Positions 6,697 through 14,137 of a stretch of DNA of 23,500 nt are shown here, piece after piece. This DNA is from a virus: the IMG/VR virus record IMGVR_UViG_3300010354_002644, positions 1 through 23,500 of that record; one strand, given 5' to 3'. Made by a program: the position numbers and the translations under genes. The notes under the pieces are model-generated. The model was not told the DNA's origin. It was given only the letters and a program-made list of their open reading frames with translations, and searched no databases. Numbering within the stretch: position 1 is the first letter of the stretch; each line of letters starts with the position of its first letter.

Positions 6697-7344
6697 TTAA
6701 ACTGAAGTTTTCTTTAATTGAGATGAGATATAATCGGATGACTTTGAATATAGATTTAATTTTCTAAATTCATTTACAAAAGCATCAAAGTATCTACCCT
6801 TTAGTAAATAAATTTCTCTTTTGCTTTCATTCTTTTTGAATTCATATTCAAAATTACTTACTGGTATTGCAGCATTTAATTTTGTGGTAGGTTTTTTTGT
6901 TTTACTGTCATAGAATTTAAATGGATTGTTGTAGAAGTTCTCGTCTACTATTACTCCTTCTTTTAAAACCAGTTTCCCGTTACTATCTTTAACTTCTAAA
7001 GTTTCGTAATGATGTATACCATCTGGTTCATCGTATTTTTCTTCTACATATTTCCTCAATTGATACTCATTCATGGGCCAGTCCAGAACTGGATTGATTA
7101 TATTGTTTAGAATAGCAATCACCCAATCATAGTAAGGACTACCGTATGCTTTTTCTGCTAGTAAATCTAATCTATCCGAGTCAGTTATACTATACTTCTG
7201 AAAGAATACAGCATAGGATAACATGTCCTCGTTGATTTTATATCTTCGGAAGAAATTTTTTACAACGACGTAATCTGTTTTCCCGAACGGGAACTTAGAT
7301 GGTTTGGTATCGTATTGTAAATCTGGAACGTATGAGAAGAACAT
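6697..7344 (-). CDS. gp53: gp53-like baseplate wedge protein
   Basis: Baseplate wedge subunit related to T4 gp53, which joins wedges together around the hub. Recognisable features are the MFFSYVPDLQYDTKPSKFPFGKTDY opening, the LDLLAEKAYGSPYYDWVIAILNNI segment (the family's characteristic LA...YG...YDWVI motif, early in the protein) and NPVLDWPMNEYQLRKYV. The start is taken at the ATG whose A is at 7344, which overlaps the gp48 stop as TAATG and has GGAG about 8 bases upstream. An in-frame ATG at 7356 would add four residues inside gp48. It is the last gene of a minus-strand cassette and converges on the gp32 terminator. Confidence 0.85.
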   Translation of the reverse strand: MFFSYVPDLQYDTKPSKFPFGKTDYVVVKNFFRRYKINEDMLSYAVFFQKYSITDSDRLDLLAEKAYGSPYYDWVIAILNNIINPVLDWPMNEYQLRKYVEEKYDEPDGIHHYETLEVKDSNGKLVLKEGVIVDENFYNNPFKFYDSKTKKPTTKLNAAIPVSNFEYEFKKNESKREIYLLKGRYFDAFVNEFRKLNLYSKSSDYISSQLKKTSV

Positions 7345-8306
7345 TAGTAACTCCACCCCTGACTATTAATTTCTTGACGATATAGAACTTTGAGTTCTGC
7401 AAAAGCTAAATCTAAAGTAATTGCTACTGGTGCTCCATCTCTTGTAGTATTATATGTTCCGTCTGGAGTGTAATTTATTTTTACTGTAGTTATTGCAGAG
7501 GGTTTATACTGAGATACATGTCTGTTTAATTCAGCACCTTTCATAAAATTGACATCAACTATGTTAGGAACGCCAATAAAGTTTGTACTCTTAGCACCAG
7601 TGAATCCAAACACTCCAGCACCACCGAAAGATGGCAATGATGCTTTTTTAAATGTTGTTATGATACCTTTAACTGTCTCCATTTCTGTAGCATTTCTAGG
7701 AACCAGTTTAAAGCTGAGATTAAATGTTCTCATCTCTGCTTTATCAAACATTAATTCTGCATTAGGGTTTAGAATAACTCCTCTAGTTCCAGATAAAATA
7801 TCATCAACACTAACACCACCACCTGCACCTGGAATTTCATTTATAGCTTTCGATATTCCTGCAGCTGCTAGTGCTGGTCCAAATCCTTGTACTTGTTCGT
7901 TTATAGAACCAATTAAATTTTGTACAGAACCAGCAATGTTTGCACTTTCCATTGTTGGTCCAACTGTTTTTAAAATACCAGCACCAATGTTGCTAAAAGA
8001 TTTTCCTCCCCACGAAGCACCATAATCTGCTGACACATCTTCTGGCATGTATAGTATTACAGATGTTAAATCATCTGCACCTTTCATGTTTAAGGACATG
8101 TTATATACTTCCAAATCAGTTCCACCAGTGCTAGCAAATGGTGGTTTGTATTCATAAAAATCAAAGCGAACATAATCAGTGTGACTATCTATCATTTCTT
8201 TGGGATACTTCAGAGTACCTCCACTGCCTGCTGCTCCTAATCCTGTAGTGATTTTAGCTGCGCCACTATTTCCTAGAGCAGCAGATGTTCCTGTTGGTAT
8301 TGCCAT
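7344..8306 (-). CDS. gp48: gp48-like baseplate tail-tube cap protein
   Basis: A 320-residue protein matching cyanophage gp48, which caps the hub and, with gp54, starts tail-tube assembly. The middle (residues 95-170) is Gly/Ala/Ser-rich and low in charge, as in T4 gp48. The C-terminal half carries LMFDKAEMRTFNLSFKLVPRNATEM, a strand-rich tube-fold block found in this family, and ends with ...LDLAFAELKVLYRQEINSQGWSY, comparable to the T4 end around the ITMREIITLNR strand. Its ATG directly follows the upstream gene's TAA and its stop overlaps the gp53 start, so the minus-strand genes are translationally coupled. Confidence 0.8.
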   Translation of the reverse strand: MAIPTGTSAALGNSGAAKITTGLGAAGSGGTLKYPKEMIDSHTDYVRFDFYEYKPPFASTGGTDLEVYNMSLNMKGADDLTSVILYMPEDVSADYGASWGGKSFSNIGAGILKTVGPTMESANIAGSVQNLIGSINEQVQGFGPALAAAGISKAINEIPGAGGGVSVDDILSGTRGVILNPNAELMFDKAEMRTFNLSFKLVPRNATEMETVKGIITTFKKASLPSFGGAGVFGFTGAKSTNFIGVPNIVDVNFMKGAELNRHVSQYKPSAITTVKINYTPDGTYNTTRDGAPVAITLDLAFAELKVLYRQEINSQGWSY

Positions 8307-8993
8307 TTACTGTTTTACATCCGAAATGTCTTCTGGTTTGCCGTATCCTTTTATAATACGTTTCGCTTTGATGCGGTCACTATAACTTTCGTTGGTTTCT
8401 TTCCACACATCAGAAGATTTATATGGAACTAAAGTTCCTTTTCTATCTTTTACAAAATGTTCCACGGGTAATACTACAGCAGTATCCCATTCTTCAAGAG
8501 CAAGGTCTAATAAGAATCCATCTACATGGTCTAAAATATATTTATGGAAACATGCCCTAGGTAAATCTATTCTATCTTGTTTTAATTTTTCTATTGCAAT
8601 AATTCTTTTTCTTGGTTCCATGTAATGTAAATTAGCACCAATAAAATGATCTGAATTTGCTTGTATTACATAGACCAATGGAAAGGTATCATAGTAAGGA
8701 AGATACTTCATCTTTGCTTTGTATTCAAACAAAAAAAGATGCCCTTGCCTAGCATATCTTCTTAGTTGATTTTTATCTTTACTATCTTCATCATCAACTT
8801 TATCTTTTCTCTCGTCTCGTATAGTTTTATCTGGATGTTCTTTGTATTCCATTGCCATAGAACGAACAGTTTTTCTATACCAAGCCCAAGTTTGTTCTTC
8901 GCTACCTGCTTTTTCTTTTACTCTTTCGAATAAAGTTTGATATCCTTTTTTCTTTTCTTTAGTTTCTTTTTTGAAACCCTTTCCTGCTGGCAT
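8307..8993 (-). CDS. Conserved T4-type phage protein, unknown function
   Basis: A 228-residue protein with a strongly basic N-terminus (about residues 1-30) and a Lys/Asp/Glu-rich linker (55-76). The folded part starts at GHLFLFEYKAKMKYLPYYDTFPLVYVI (about 84-110) and continues through GANLHYMEP and the EEWDTAVVLPVEHF strand. I recognise the segment of PYYDTFPLV followed by GxNLHY from many marine T4-like phages, but the role is not known to me. In T4, the genes next to gp4 and gp53 are gp2 (DNA end protector) and gp3 (sheath terminator), so a capsid/neck or packaging role is possible by position only. The stop is directly followed by the gp48 ATG. Confidence 0.7.
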   Translation of the reverse strand: MPAGKGFKKETKEKKKGYQTLFERVKEKAGSEEQTWAWYRKTVRSMAMEYKEHPDKTIRDERKDKVDDEDSKDKNQLRRYARQGHLFLFEYKAKMKYLPYYDTFPLVYVIQANSDHFIGANLHYMEPRKRIIAIEKLKQDRIDLPRACFHKYILDHVDGFLLDLALEEWDTAVVLPVEHFVKDRKGTLVPYKSSDVWKETNESYSDRIKAKRIIKGYGKPEDISDVKQ

Positions 8994-8996
8994 ACA

Positions 8997-9431
8997 TCAT
9001 ACCCCCAAGTGATCTTCGGTGAGAATAAGGAATTGCATCTGTCTATCCTCACACCAGTCACTTGCGGCTTCCCATTTCGCTTGGTTTTTTAGAAACGTTA
9101 GGACTTTATCTTTGTATAATTTAGTTTGTTTCTTTGCTGGAGGTGGAGGAGTTGTTTGATTCTTTGGTTTGATTTCAATGAGATACTTTTTGATTTCATT
9201 TGTCTTAGTACGAATTTTAATATAGAAGTCAACATAATACCGATGTACTCTACCATCTAAAGGAGAACGATAGGGTATCACAACTTCCTCACTGCCCCAC
9301 TCGATGACATCCTTATTGCCATCGCAAAATAACATAAATTTTCTTTCCCATAGTGAACGGTACACTATGTTTGTGGGATTTCCTCTATACTTTAAAGGAT
9401 TTGTGGGTTTAAAAAAACCAGAATACGCCAT
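8997..9431 (-). CDS. gp4: gp4-like head completion protein
   Basis: A 144-residue homologue of T4 gp4 (also called gp50/gp65), needed to finish DNA-filled heads so tails can attach. The start MAYSGFFKPTNPLKYRGNPT, then YRSLWERKFMLFCD, IEWGSEEVVIPY and RRYYVDFYI...LIEIKPK, follow the T4 protein closely. The arrangement E48, D68, E86-x-K88 is the PD-(D/E)XK-like core seen in this family and in TnsA-type endonucleases, so nuclease activity is plausible. A Pro-rich linker (94-98) precedes a helical C-terminus ending LILTEDHLGV. It is the first gene of the minus-strand cassette, driven by a late box in the short divergent gap. Confidence 0.88.
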   Translation of the reverse strand: MAYSGFFKPTNPLKYRGNPTNIVYRSLWERKFMLFCDGNKDVIEWGSEEVVIPYRSPLDGRVHRYYVDFYIKIRTKTNEIKKYLIEIKPKNQTTPPPPAKKQTKLYKDKVLTFLKNQAKWEAASDWCEDRQMQFLILTEDHLGV

Positions 9432-9434
9432 AAA

Positions 9435-9442
9435 TATAAATA
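9435..9442 (+). promoter_or_regulatory. T4-type late promoter box (plus strand)
   Basis: A perfect TATAAATA, the T4 late -10 sequence, lies 21 bases before the ATG of the gp54-like gene, in a 32-bp intergenic gap. Such boxes are read by RNA polymerase carrying the phage late sigma (gp55) and gp33. Confidence 0.8.
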
Positions 9443-9456
9443 CACAACCACAAAAG

Positions 9457-9464
9457 TATTTAGA
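9457..9464 (-). promoter_or_regulatory. T4-type late promoter box (minus strand)
   Basis: Reads TCTAAATA on the minus strand, containing the CTAAATA variant found at late promoters of cyanophages. It is about 26 bases upstream of the gp4 start, the usual distance, and points opposite to the TATAAATA box 15 bases away. Confidence 0.6.
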
Positions 9465-10204
9465 TGGGAATTAGTAACACAATAGCTGCTATATCTAGTG
9501 CTGGTGGGGTCGCATATAGTAATAATTTTGATGTAAAGTTTAGATTTAGTGGTCCTTCAAACAAAGTTCAATCCGCTTTGAATTCTGTTGAGATTGATGT
9601 AAATAGACAGACAGGATCTGATGCATCTCAAGGTAAATGGATTAATTTATTTTGCGAAGAAGCAGTTCTTCCAGGTATGCAATCTTCTACTGGAACTATT
9701 ACAGGACGCCACATGGGTGAAGGGCAAGTAAATTATCCTACCAGTAGAATTTTTACTGACTTTTCTTTGACCTGGATTTGTGATGCAAATATGACACCAT
9801 TAAAGTTTCTGCATATTTGGATGGGACAAATATACAGAGAGTATGGTTCCAACGGAGAAGAGTTTGATTATAGTAATAGGTATTATAATAACAGAAGAGA
9901 TGATACACCAGGAAATAACAGGAGTGGTGGTTCATCTTACAGTAGTAACAGATATAATTATGTTAGATTAAATTATCCAGAAGATTATCTATGTGATGAG
10001 GTAATTATAACTAAATGCGAGAAAGGTCCATTTGCAGACAATCAAAGGCAATCTATTTCTATACACTGTGTAGATGTTTTCCCCTACTCTGTTGATGCTG
10101 TTCCTTTATCATATGGATCTTCCCAAATAGTAAGAGTAACAGCAAATTTTTATTATAGTAAATGGTTTTCTACTTTCAATACTCTTTGGGGTAGACAGAC
10201 CTGA
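9464..10204 (+). CDS. gp54: Tail-tube-fold protein, probably gp54-like baseplate tube initiator
   Basis: A 246-residue protein with the strand pattern of the T4 tube fold (gp19/gp48/gp54). An N-terminal FDVKFRFSGPS strand is followed by INLFCEEAVLPGM (compare the F.C..A.LPG turn of gp19), RIFTDFSLTWICDANMTPLKFLHIWMGQI (compare the FDDWTVTVMND...F..W part) and the C-terminal CDEVIITKCEKG...ISIHCVDVFPYSVDAVPLSYG...VRVTANFYYSKW, matching the GL.P strands and final YW. A Tyr/Asn/Arg/Ser-rich loop (about residues 131-167) is inserted. Because gp48 is nearby and the gene lies just upstream of the hub genes, gp54 is the best call; a gp19-type tube protein is the alternative. A late promoter box precedes it. 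Confidence 0.65.
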   Translation: MGISNTIAAISSAGGVAYSNNFDVKFRFSGPSNKVQSALNSVEIDVNRQTGSDASQGKWINLFCEEAVLPGMQSSTGTITGRHMGEGQVNYPTSRIFTDFSLTWICDANMTPLKFLHIWMGQIYREYGSNGEEFDYSNRYYNNRRDDTPGNNRSGGSSYSSNRYNYVRLNYPEDYLCDEVIITKCEKGPFADNQRQSISIHCVDVFPYSVDAVPLSYGSSQIVRVTANFYYSKWFSTFNTLWGRQT

Positions 10205-10211
10205 ATAAATA
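10204..10211 (+). promoter_or_regulatory. T4-type late promoter box upstream of gp26
   Basis: AATAAATA overlaps the end of the gp54-like gene and lies 28 bases before the gp26 ATG. It fits the relaxed NATAAATA late consensus. A nearby TTGACA (10214-10219) has no matching -10 at the right distance. Confidence 0.55.
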
Positions 10212-10239
10212 AATTGACATCATTATCTGTGATAATACA

Positions 10240-10956
10240 ATGCCATTACCAAAACCTTCCGTACCTGTTTATGAATTGACAGTTCCTTCTACAGGTAAGA
10301 CAATTAAGTACAGACCATTTCTAGTTAAAGAAGAGAAAGTTCTTTTGATTGCTTTAGAATCTCAAGATGAAAAGCAAATGCAGAATGCAATCATGGATAT
10401 TCTCAAGGGGTGCATTCAAACTCGTGGTATTAAAGTAGAAGAGTTATCTATTTTTGATATTGAATATATTTTCCTTAAGATTAGATCAAAATCTGTGGGT
10501 GAAATTGTCTCTATGAAGATAACTTGTTTGGATGATAACACTACATCAGTTACATATGAATTGAATCTTGATGATGTTGAAGTGCAAAAACCAGAAGGTC
10601 ACCATAATAAAATTGATATTGGTGAAGGTATGGGATTAGTCATGAAGTATCCTGGCATGACTGAGTTTGTAAATACTCAAATGATTGGTAAAGATTTGAG
10701 CGCCGAAGAAGTTTTCAATACTATTGTTACTAGTGTTCATCAAATTTATACGGCAGATGAGGTGTGGGAAGCTAAAACAACTCCCAAAAAAGAGATTGAA
10801 CAATTTTTAGATTCACTTACCACTAAACAGTTTGAAGAAATTCAAACCTTCTTTGAGACCATGCCAAAGTTATCTCATACTTTTAAAATTACCAATCCAA
10901 ACACTGGCGTTGAATCTGAATACACCATTGAGGGCTTAGCAAATTTTTTCGGATAA
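10240..10956 (+). CDS. gp26: gp26-like baseplate hub assembly protein
   Basis: A 238-residue protein of the T4 baseplate hub assembly family (gp26). It opens MPLPKPSVPVYELTVPSTGKTIKYRPFLVKEEKVLLIALES, the motif I associate with phage gp26 and related tail chaperones. Conserved parts follow: MDILKGCIQTRG, LSIFDIEYIFLKIRSKSVGE, and a C-terminal EIQTFFETMPKLSHTF region ending GLANFFG. It is expected to act during hub assembly rather than remain a major virion part. Just before the stop is a slippery A_AAT_TTT, and a -1 shift extends the protein by 58 residues into gp51-like sequence, the layout used by tail assembly chaperones in many phages. The gene is preceded by a late box. Confidence 0.85.
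   Translation: MPLPKPSVPVYELTVPSTGKTIKYRPFLVKEEKVLLIALESQDEKQMQNAIMDILKGCIQTRGIKVEELSIFDIEYIFLKIRSKSVGEIVSMKITCLDDNTTSVTYELNLDDVEVQKPEGHHNKIDIGEGMGLVMKYPGMTEFVNTQMIGKDLSAEEVFNTIVTSVHQIYTADEVWEAKTTPKKEIEQFLDSLTTKQFEEIQTFFETMPKLSHTFKITNPNTGVESEYTIEGLANFFG
10941..10947 (+). promoter_or_regulatory. Candidate programmed -1 ribosomal frameshift site
   Basis: In the gp26 frame the last codons read gca aat ttt ttc gga taa. The heptamer A_AAT_TTT (10941-10947) is an ideal X_XXY_YYZ slip sequence: after slippage both tRNAs re-pair on AAA and TTT. The zero-frame stop follows 6 bases later. The -1 frame then stays open to 11123. Confidence 0.7.
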
Positions 10957-11123
10957 GTCTTTTTCATGAATCGTTGGAGAATTTTTATAAATCAAATTTT
11001 AATTTGATGTTTCATCATAAATTTTCTCTAACAGAATTGGATGATATGATGCCATGGGAGAGAGAGGTATATGTTATTATGTTGAACAACTATTTTGAAG
11101 AGCAAAAACAGAAGCAACAGTAA
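10947..11123 (+). CDS. gp51: gp51-like extension of gp26, in the -1 frame
   Basis: Reading from the slip site in the -1 frame gives 58 residues containing SLENFYKSNFNLMFHHKFSL and TELDDMMPWEREVYVIMLNN, ending in a Glu/Gln/Lys-rich tail. This helical segment with the MPWERE motif is what I know as the gp51/tail-chaperone C-terminal piece in T4-like marine phages. Independent start codons are poor: the first ATG in this frame is at 11007 and has no Shine-Dalgarno, and the coding signal clearly begins upstream of it. Fusion to gp26 by frameshifting is therefore favoured over a separate 38-residue gene. The stop overlaps the next gene (TAATG), so ribosomes finishing here would feed the following giant gene. 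Confidence 0.75.
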   Translation, partial: FRISLFHESLENFYKSNFNLMFHHKFSLTELDDMMPWEREVYVIMLNNYFEEQKQKQQ

Positions 11124-14110
11124 TGGCAGAAGAGTCCCAACAAATTAATGACCCCCAAGAAAATTCAAAACCTTCTCCTGTAAATAAAAAGGGGAAGGTT
11201 CTGAAAAAGATTGGGCAAATTTTTAAGGGGAAGATTGCTGCTAAATCCAAAGACAAAGAGAAAGTAATACCAGCACCACCATTAGATAAAAAGTTTATTC
11301 AAAATTTGGTTGACAGTGGAATAGAAAAGAAAATTGCAGATTCCACAGATCAAACTACGCTTGATACAATCATTGATGATTCAAAAGCATTAAAAGAATC
11401 TGACAAGACAGATAAAGATACAAAAATAAAAGAACAGGATTACGGTAAAATTATAGATGCAGGTACAACAGGTTTACAATCTGATGTAGAGAAGGTATCG
11501 CAATCTGTAGATTCTTTAATCAAAGTTAATCAAAGTATTCTTAATAGTACAGAAAACATTGTTAAATGTTTGAACGATATTAAATCTATTCTTCTGAAGA
11601 ATGTTGGAGATGAGAAGCAGAAACTGGAGGATAGTAAAGCAGCAGCTGAAGAAGCATCAATGGATGCTACATCTTCTGCTTCGGGAACACAGCAATATGT
11701 AAAGACATATGATGACACTCCAGGAAATGATAATCAACAGGGGGGTGGACCTAACTTATTTGATAAGGTAGTTGGTGCTGTAGATTTTGCTGATGATGTC
11801 TTTGATATTAGTAGGCATCTAGGTGGAAAGAAAAGAAAAGGTCTTCGTGGTAACAAAGCATATGGAAAGTTTAGAAGAACTAGAGCAGGAAGATTTCTTG
11901 GTGGTAGGTTTAATCTAGCAAGAGGAATTAGAAGCAGAAGAAAATTATCTGAAGGTGCTTTCATGGGTCTTCCTCAACCAGTAATGGTTGGTGAAGCAGG
12001 TCCAGAAATAGTTACACCACCTAAGATGGCTGCTGGTGGATTGAAGGCAGGGGTATATGACAATCCAACAAAAGGAAATCTGCAACCTGGGCAATCAGTT
12101 ATACCATTGAATAGAAATTCTGGCAAGAGTATCGTGAGTCAGAAGGGTGGTATGAAGAAAGAGGGTGAAGGATATGGATTGGCGCAACCATTAGCAACAG
12201 CAATGACAATACCATTCAAAGCAGTTGGTGGTGCATTGTTTGGTATTGCTGCTAGTTTTCTTCCAATGTTGGGTCCATTTGCTGGCATACTAAAACCATT
12301 CTTATCGTTTTTGATACGACCTCTTGGTAAAATACTTGGTGTTTCTCCTCAAGCATTAGATGCTGCTCTTAATATAAGACCATTTGGATTCTCATTTGGT
12401 GAGGTATTTAAAGATATTGCAAAGACATTAAACATAGGTGGTACATCAAAAGTAGATGAAAAAGGTAATGTTAGTAGTAGTGAAGGGAGTGATGTAGGAG
12501 AACCAGAAATGACTGGTCCTGTGCCACAAGGAAATGATGCTGATTTTTGGACACTTGCTGCTATTGCATCCAGAGAAGATGTTAAACCACAGGGAAGTGC
12601 AGACGTTGCTCAATCAGTTTATAATAGAAAAGTTTCTGGTGCTTATGGTGGTAATAGTATAAAAGATTTAATTAATGCTGATAATCAATACGAACCAACC
12701 TTCGGAAACAAAGGAGCATGGAGAGCAATTAAAGATAGGGCTACTGCTATTAAAGCAGCAGGTTCTGCTACAAATGTTGATCAATCTGCGAGAGCAATTT
12801 TAAATCCTCAACTACAATCTAAAGCAAAAAGTTTTGTTCAAGGTAGAACGGATTTTAAAGGTGAGTCACAGAAAGGAAATATGAGAAGAGATAAAGGAGA
12901 TATTACTAGGGGAAGTGGATCTAATTTCTTTGGTTGGCACGCTAATTATAAAGAAAATAAGGTCGGACAAGTTCCAAATTTTAATGTAAGTTTGAAAGCA
13001 GAATCTGGAACAAGCACTGGGTCTGACGAAAGTTCTTCATACATGATTAAGGGACCAAATTCAGGATATCCAATTAAGATTACAACCAATGATGGAGCAA
13101 CAACAGATGTTGTAGCACACGGTAAAGAATCTGTTCATGTAGGTGACTCTGGATTTACAATTCTTCCACACGAAAATAATAAATGGAGTGTATCAAAAAA
13201 TCCATTTGAAACTTTTAATCAATGGAATAGAGTTTTAGATCCTAAAGAATCTAGTGATAGAAATTCTCCCAACAAACCAGCAATGGAAAGTGGAGGTGTT
13301 CATAGAACACCAGTTCTAAATGATTGGAGAGCAGCTACAGCAAGAAGACAAACCAGACAGAATGCTAGGAATAGAACTGCACAGCGAGAGAGATTAGGTG
13401 TATTCCGTGGTTCCAATGGCAGGTGGCAAACGCATGGTGTTAGTGATTCAGCAGTTGGTAGCAATCCATGGTGGCAAGTATGGAATAAAAAAGGAGCAAC
13501 TGCAGAGAGAAGAAGAAAGCAAGAGGCACTTGCCAAATCTCTAGCAGATAGAATGAATAAAGAGGAAGATAATATAAGAAGGTTGCATCCAGCAGCCGCT
13601 CCACAAACTAGGCGTTCATTGCAATCTGGTTCTTCTGGTTCTAGTGGGGGTGGCAAACCTTCTACTACCTCAGCAAAGGCATCAGAACCAAAGGCACCTA
13701 CTCTTGACTCATCTCTAACACCAATGCAAAACTGGGCTAAATTATTCCCAGACCTTGCAAAGAAAGTTAAACCAGGGCAATCTGGATACGATGAGATACA
13801 AGCGTACTTTACTAGACAAAAGTTTTCTGCAATTGCTGGTAAAGGATTTGAAATGGCAGCGAAGGGAGCAACATTTGTATCTCCTCCTGCTAAGGCACAA
13901 ACATATAATGATTTGTTTAAAACTGGTGGTACTACTCCAGCAGCAACTGCTGCAATAACAACAACTGCATTTACTGCAGCAACACAATTGGTTCAAAGTA
14001 AACCCATTCCTTTGCCAGTTCAACTACCCTCACCTCCACCAGCTCCAAATGTTTCAATAAGAGAAACTGTCTGCCAAGTAAGGCAGAGAGATATGCTTTC
14101 TCGTTTATAA
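11123..14110 (+). CDS. Giant tape-measure-like structural protein with SleB-like cell-wall hydrolase domain
   Basis: A 995-residue virion-type protein of the hub block. Order: charged, Lys-rich N-terminus (1-110); helical coiled region (115-180) ending EEASMDAT; Gly/Arg-rich part with a VGEAGPEIVTPPK motif (289-301) typical of tape-measure proteins; hydrophobic segment IPFKAVGGALFGIAASFLPMLGPFAGIL (363-390). Next comes a SleB-like domain (about 474-620) with FWTLAAIASREDVKPQGSAD, VAQSVYNR and an NQYEPTF block, where E485 is the likely catalytic Glu. Low-complexity Arg/Gln and Ser/Gly/Pro/Ala stretches fill the C-terminus. It is paralogous to the next gene. A role in the central tail and in peptidoglycan opening is inferred. 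It starts inside the gp51 stop (TAATG). Confidence 0.7.
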   Translation: MAEESQQINDPQENSKPSPVNKKGKVLKKIGQIFKGKIAAKSKDKEKVIPAPPLDKKFIQNLVDSGIEKKIADSTDQTTLDTIIDDSKALKESDKTDKDTKIKEQDYGKIIDAGTTGLQSDVEKVSQSVDSLIKVNQSILNSTENIVKCLNDIKSILLKNVGDEKQKLEDSKAAAEEASMDATSSASGTQQYVKTYDDTPGNDNQQGGGPNLFDKVVGAVDFADDVFDISRHLGGKKRKGLRGNKAYGKFRRTRAGRFLGGRFNLARGIRSRRKLSEGAFMGLPQPVMVGEAGPEIVTPPKMAAGGLKAGVYDNPTKGNLQPGQSVIPLNRNSGKSIVSQKGGMKKEGEGYGLAQPLATAMTIPFKAVGGALFGIAASFLPMLGPFAGILKPFLSFLIRPLGKILGVSPQALDAALNIRPFGFSFGEVFKDIAKTLNIGGTSKVDEKGNVSSSEGSDVGEPEMTGPVPQGNDADFWTLAAIASREDVKPQGSADVAQSVYNRKVSGAYGGNSIKDLINADNQYEPTFGNKGAWRAIKDRATAIKAAGSATNVDQSARAILNPQLQSKAKSFVQGRTDFKGESQKGNMRRDKGDITRGSGSNFFGWHANYKENKVGQVPNFNVSLKAESGTSTGSDESSSYMIKGPNSGYPIKITTNDGATTDVVAHGKESVHVGDSGFTILPHENNKWSVSKNPFETFNQWNRVLDPKESSDRNSPNKPAMESGGVHRTPVLNDWRAATARRQTRQNARNRTAQRERLGVFRGSNGRWQTHGVSDSAVGSNPWWQVWNKKGATAERRRKQEALAKSLADRMNKEEDNIRRLHPAAAPQTRRSLQSGSSGSSGGGKPSTTSAKASEPKAPTLDSSLTPMQNWAKLFPDLAKKVKPGQSGYDEIQAYFTRQKFSAIAGKGFEMAAKGATFVSPPAKAQTYNDLFKTGGTTPAATAAITTTAFTAATQLVQSKPIPLPVQLPSPPPAPNVSIRETVCQVRQRDMLSRL
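11648..11671 (+). repeat. 24-bp exact repeat, copy 1
   Basis: A 24-base stretch encoding EEASMDAT is identical to one at 14723-14746 in the next gene. It marks the shared N-terminal block of the two giant paralogues. Identity at every base, including third positions, suggests selection on sequence, gene conversion, or a fairly recent duplication. Confidence 0.85.
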
Positions 14111-14118
14111 AATAAATA
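14111..14118 (+). promoter_or_regulatory. T4-type late promoter box
   Basis: AATAAATA lies directly after the stop of the first giant gene and 19 bases before the ATG at 14138. It matches the NATAAATA late consensus, and an AAAAAAGG stretch that may aid ribosome binding follows. The gap is only 27 bases, so readthrough from upstream is also expected. Confidence 0.55.
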
Positions 14119-14137
14119 GAAAAAAGGTACTATCTAG

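Noticed and set aside
8539-8546. CATAAATA on the minus strand inside the unknown gene upstream of gp48
   Set aside because: It matches the late consensus but is internal to a coding region and about 230 bases from the next start; such words are expected by chance here.
10214-10239. TTGACA upstream of gp26
   Set aside because: No -10 element lies at 16-18 bases; GATAAT is only 11 bases away. The late box just before it is a better explanation.
10986-10993. TATAAATC, one base off the late box, upstream of the first giant gene
   Set aside because: It lies within the -1 frame of gp51, has a mismatch at the last position and is 130 bases from the gene. It could be chance in AT-rich DNA.
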